A stretch of 34,807 nt of DNA from contig ADNK01003085.1 in the NCBI GenBank assembly GCA_000320545.1, positions 1 through 34,807 on the forward strand. The letters are read 5' to 3'. Below, piece after piece: positions 33,216 through 34,807 of the stretch. A program made the position numbers and the translations under genes. The notes beneath the pieces are model-generated. The model made no database searches and was not told where the DNA came from. It saw nothing but the letters and a program-made list of their open reading frames with translations. Each line of letters begins with the position of its first letter. Position 1 is the stretch's first letter. The DNA comes from Bigelowiella natans CCMP2755 (Eukaryota; Cercozoa; Chlorarachniophyceae).

Positions 33216-34395
33216 GTGTATGTATGCGTCACGCACATCTTAGCATGGTGCATCCCTGATAAGCGCTGTGCTAGAGAGAAAGGAATCGATGCTCGTAGTG
33301 TTGGGTGGTGGCCTGCACGATTTCTCTATTGGGCGGCCGAGACTCAGGCCTCGCCCCGCTTCTTGGGATTTCCGCGTTTTCAATTCGTGTCCTAGATATA
33401 TCAACGACACGTGCTCATCTCTCGGGCCTTGCTTTTTTATCCCTTCCCTCTCCCGCCATTCTTATTAGGTTTATCGACGCCGGAGCCAAGGCGTGGAAGA
33501 ACAAGATTCCAGGTAGTGACGGATCTTCCGATGTATGTTTTTGGGTTTGCAAACGGAGGAGGAGGAGGAGGAAATCGTAGCTGATCGCGCACCATCGCCA
33601 TCCAGGGTCAATTTCTCTCTGGAGATCGCTCGGAGACTCTCTCTCCCCCAAACGGAAGCTTAATCTTCTAGAAGATGCACGTGATTTGGCACGCAAAGCG
33701 ACAAACAATCGCCTGGCCTTCTTCCTCGGGGCAGGTAGAGTGCGTTAGTAACCCCCCCCCCCCTTTCCACGCCCCCTCTCTCTCGCTTGTGTACGAACGA
33801 GCGCTTTTTTTGAGTAAAAAATTGACCACTGCGTCCGCTCCTCATCCCTCCCTCCCTCCTTCCTCCCCCTCCCCAGGGATTAGTTTTGGCGCTGGACTAC
33901 CGAGTTGGGGGGGGCTCATCAAGCAAGTCGCGGACGCGGTGAGAGAGTTGGGGTTATTTAGCAAAACAGGATATCAGAGGCAGCAACAACTGCTACGAGA
34001 GCGGATGATTGGCTCGTTTTAAACTTAAGGGAAAGGTGGTGCTTGATTCGCTGCCTACTACTGCTTTCAGGCTGGCTTCAGCGAGGAGGAGTTTAAGGCA
34101 CTGAAAAGCTACGACTTTCTAGAGCAGGTCATGGCTGATTGATGATGCTGATCTTCACCGATGAGATGGGTATATCTGCCTTCTTCTTCGGTAGTAGCTG
34201 CTCGTTAGGCAGATTTCCTTCCCTTGGTGTGCGTGCTACTGCTGCTGCTACTGCTTGAACACTTCATGCAAAAACACAGGCAAGATTGCTACGGCAGCGG
34301 TTGGGAGATAGGATGGGGGAGATGGTTGCCTCTCAACTCGTTTCGCAAACCCACTCTCTGCAGCATAGCCTCGTCGCACAGATTCCGGCTTCTGG
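30810..34395 (+). CDS. SIR2-like domain protein with acidic insert, 3' end outside window
   Basis: Well-supported exons: 30810-30870, 31081-31282, 31604-31729, 32038-32474, 33469-33512, 33606-33734, 33877-33938, 34071-34127, 34280-34395. One or more exons between 32475 and 33468 are less certain; 33022 onward encodes FDLVLVAPTEKLYSIVQ. The start reads MKRSGEDEKDF. Exon 2 ends in a conserved-looking stretch, LFVAFGDVHRLTCDAWALP. Exon 4 is a Glu/Lys/Asp-rich insert of about 145 residues ending TPQTPYLMNV. The SIR2-like core is RLAFFLGAG, ISFGAGLPSWGGLI, AAGFSEEEFKAL, DFLEQARLLRQRLGD: the GAG and GLPSW nucleotide-binding elements. SIR2-like domains bind NAD and either deacylate proteins or hydrolyse NAD; which applies here is unknown. 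The expected TTNYD-type segment would follow 34395 and is not seen, so the gene continues past the window. Confidence 0.8.
31833..31873. repeat. (AT)n microsatellite
   Basis: AT dinucleotides in the intron between the third and fourth exons of the SIR2-like gene. Confidence 0.95.
32590..32634. repeat. (GA)n microsatellite, possibly coding
   Basis: About 45 bp of GA. In one continuous frame it would encode an Arg-Glu dipeptide run leading into TPKLLYRALLRLCYSS, which looks like protein, so the repeat may sit in an exon of the SIR2-like gene. Confidence 0.9.
32757..32789. repeat. (AT)n microsatellite
   Basis: AT dinucleotides just after the candidate donor GAG/GTGTAT in the SIR2-like gene; short GT and GA tracts follow. 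Confidence 0.95.
33183..33212. repeat. (AT)n microsatellite
   Basis: AT dinucleotides in the SIR2-like gene, after the FDLVLVAP-encoding segment. Confidence 0.95.
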
Positions 34396-34807
34396 GTACG
34401 CGTGCAGACGTCTTAGAACATGCGTTTACACAATGAAATGTTGGTGGCGTTGTTGGTGAGGATGATGATGGTGGTGGTGGTGGTGGTGGTGGTGGTGGTG
34501 GTGACGATGATACAATTGAGGCAAAAACGCGGGAAGGCCGCTGACTAATGTGAATGTCTTATATCGCCGGGGAGGCCCGTGGCCATTAGAACCACACTAG
34601 TGTTGTTCTCAGCAGTTATCGAACAGTCATCACGAGCGATGGAAGCCATTATTAGTTGATACATGTGTCAGTGTAAATGTGCATGTGTGTGTGTGTATGT
34701 GTGTGTAGTTTGATGTGCACTTCCTTACCCAACCTCCACCTCTAAGCAGTCCCTTTCCCCCTCCTTCCACCTCCCCCCCCCCCCCGAAACCCTTACCCAC
34801 TACGGTA
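34396..34807. other. intron or 3' part of the SIR2-like gene, no exon recognised
   Basis: Contains (GAT)n and (GTG)n triplet repeats at about 34460-34503, a GT tract near 34684-34708 and a C run near 34775. The sequence after the donor at 34396 (GTACGC) is taken as intron up to the window end. Confidence 0.5.

Noticed and set aside
1-34807. CRISPR arrays, bacterial operons, riboswitches
   Set aside because: Regular spacer-repeat arrays are absent and all genes are spliced or eukaryotic in type; tandem repeats here are microsatellites.
1-34807. tRNA or rRNA genes
   Set aside because: I looked for T-loop-like GGTTCGANTCC and conserved rRNA words and found none convincing; a covariance-model scan would settle it.

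Overview
The window is nuclear DNA of an intron-rich eukaryote, most likely a protist or microalga. The evidence is spliced genes with GT-AG introns whose exon phases match, a full-length Ty3/gypsy LTR retrotransposon, and very many (AT)n, (GT)n, (CT)n and homopolymer tracts in introns and spacers. The gene set (mitochondrial carriers, a Dictyostelium cAMP-receptor-like GPCR, an NSE2 SUMO ligase, a SIR2-like protein) does not fix the lineage, and I do not name a species.

Layout. 1-1961 (-): a multi-exon mitochondrial carrier of the Ymc1/acylcarnitine type that runs off the left edge. 2867-3814 (+): a single-exon oxoglutarate/malate-type carrier, divergent from the first. 3815-5639: spacer with microsatellites and a foldback repeat. 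5640-6875 (-): a single-exon 7TM receptor, divergent from a three-exon phytanoyl-CoA-dioxygenase-like gene (7399-8694, +). 9763-15478: an intact LTR retrotransposon with identical 326-bp LTRs, an ACAC target duplication and one uninterrupted Gag-Pol frame of 1657 codons. It is nested in an older dispersed repeat seen three times here.

15943-24048 (+): the most notable locus. I could assemble 27 phase-compatible exons into one 670-residue polytopic membrane protein. It has 14 cysteines in 32 residues near the N-terminus, about eight hydrophobic spans, and an acidic then Ser/Thr-rich tail. I do not recognise its family, and no single open frame shows it. 24885-26833 (-): a six-exon zinc-type alcohol dehydrogenase/quinone oxidoreductase-like gene. 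27367-29324 (+): an 11-exon NSE2/MMS21-type SP-RING SUMO ligase of the SMC5/6 complex. 30810-right edge (+): a SIR2-like NAD-binding-domain protein with a long acidic insert, incomplete at the right edge.

The host genes do not form an obvious pathway. They are ordinary neighbours, often in divergent pairs. Exon coordinates were worked out by eye from reading frames, splice-site consensus and phase, so single boundaries may be wrong even where the gene is secure.
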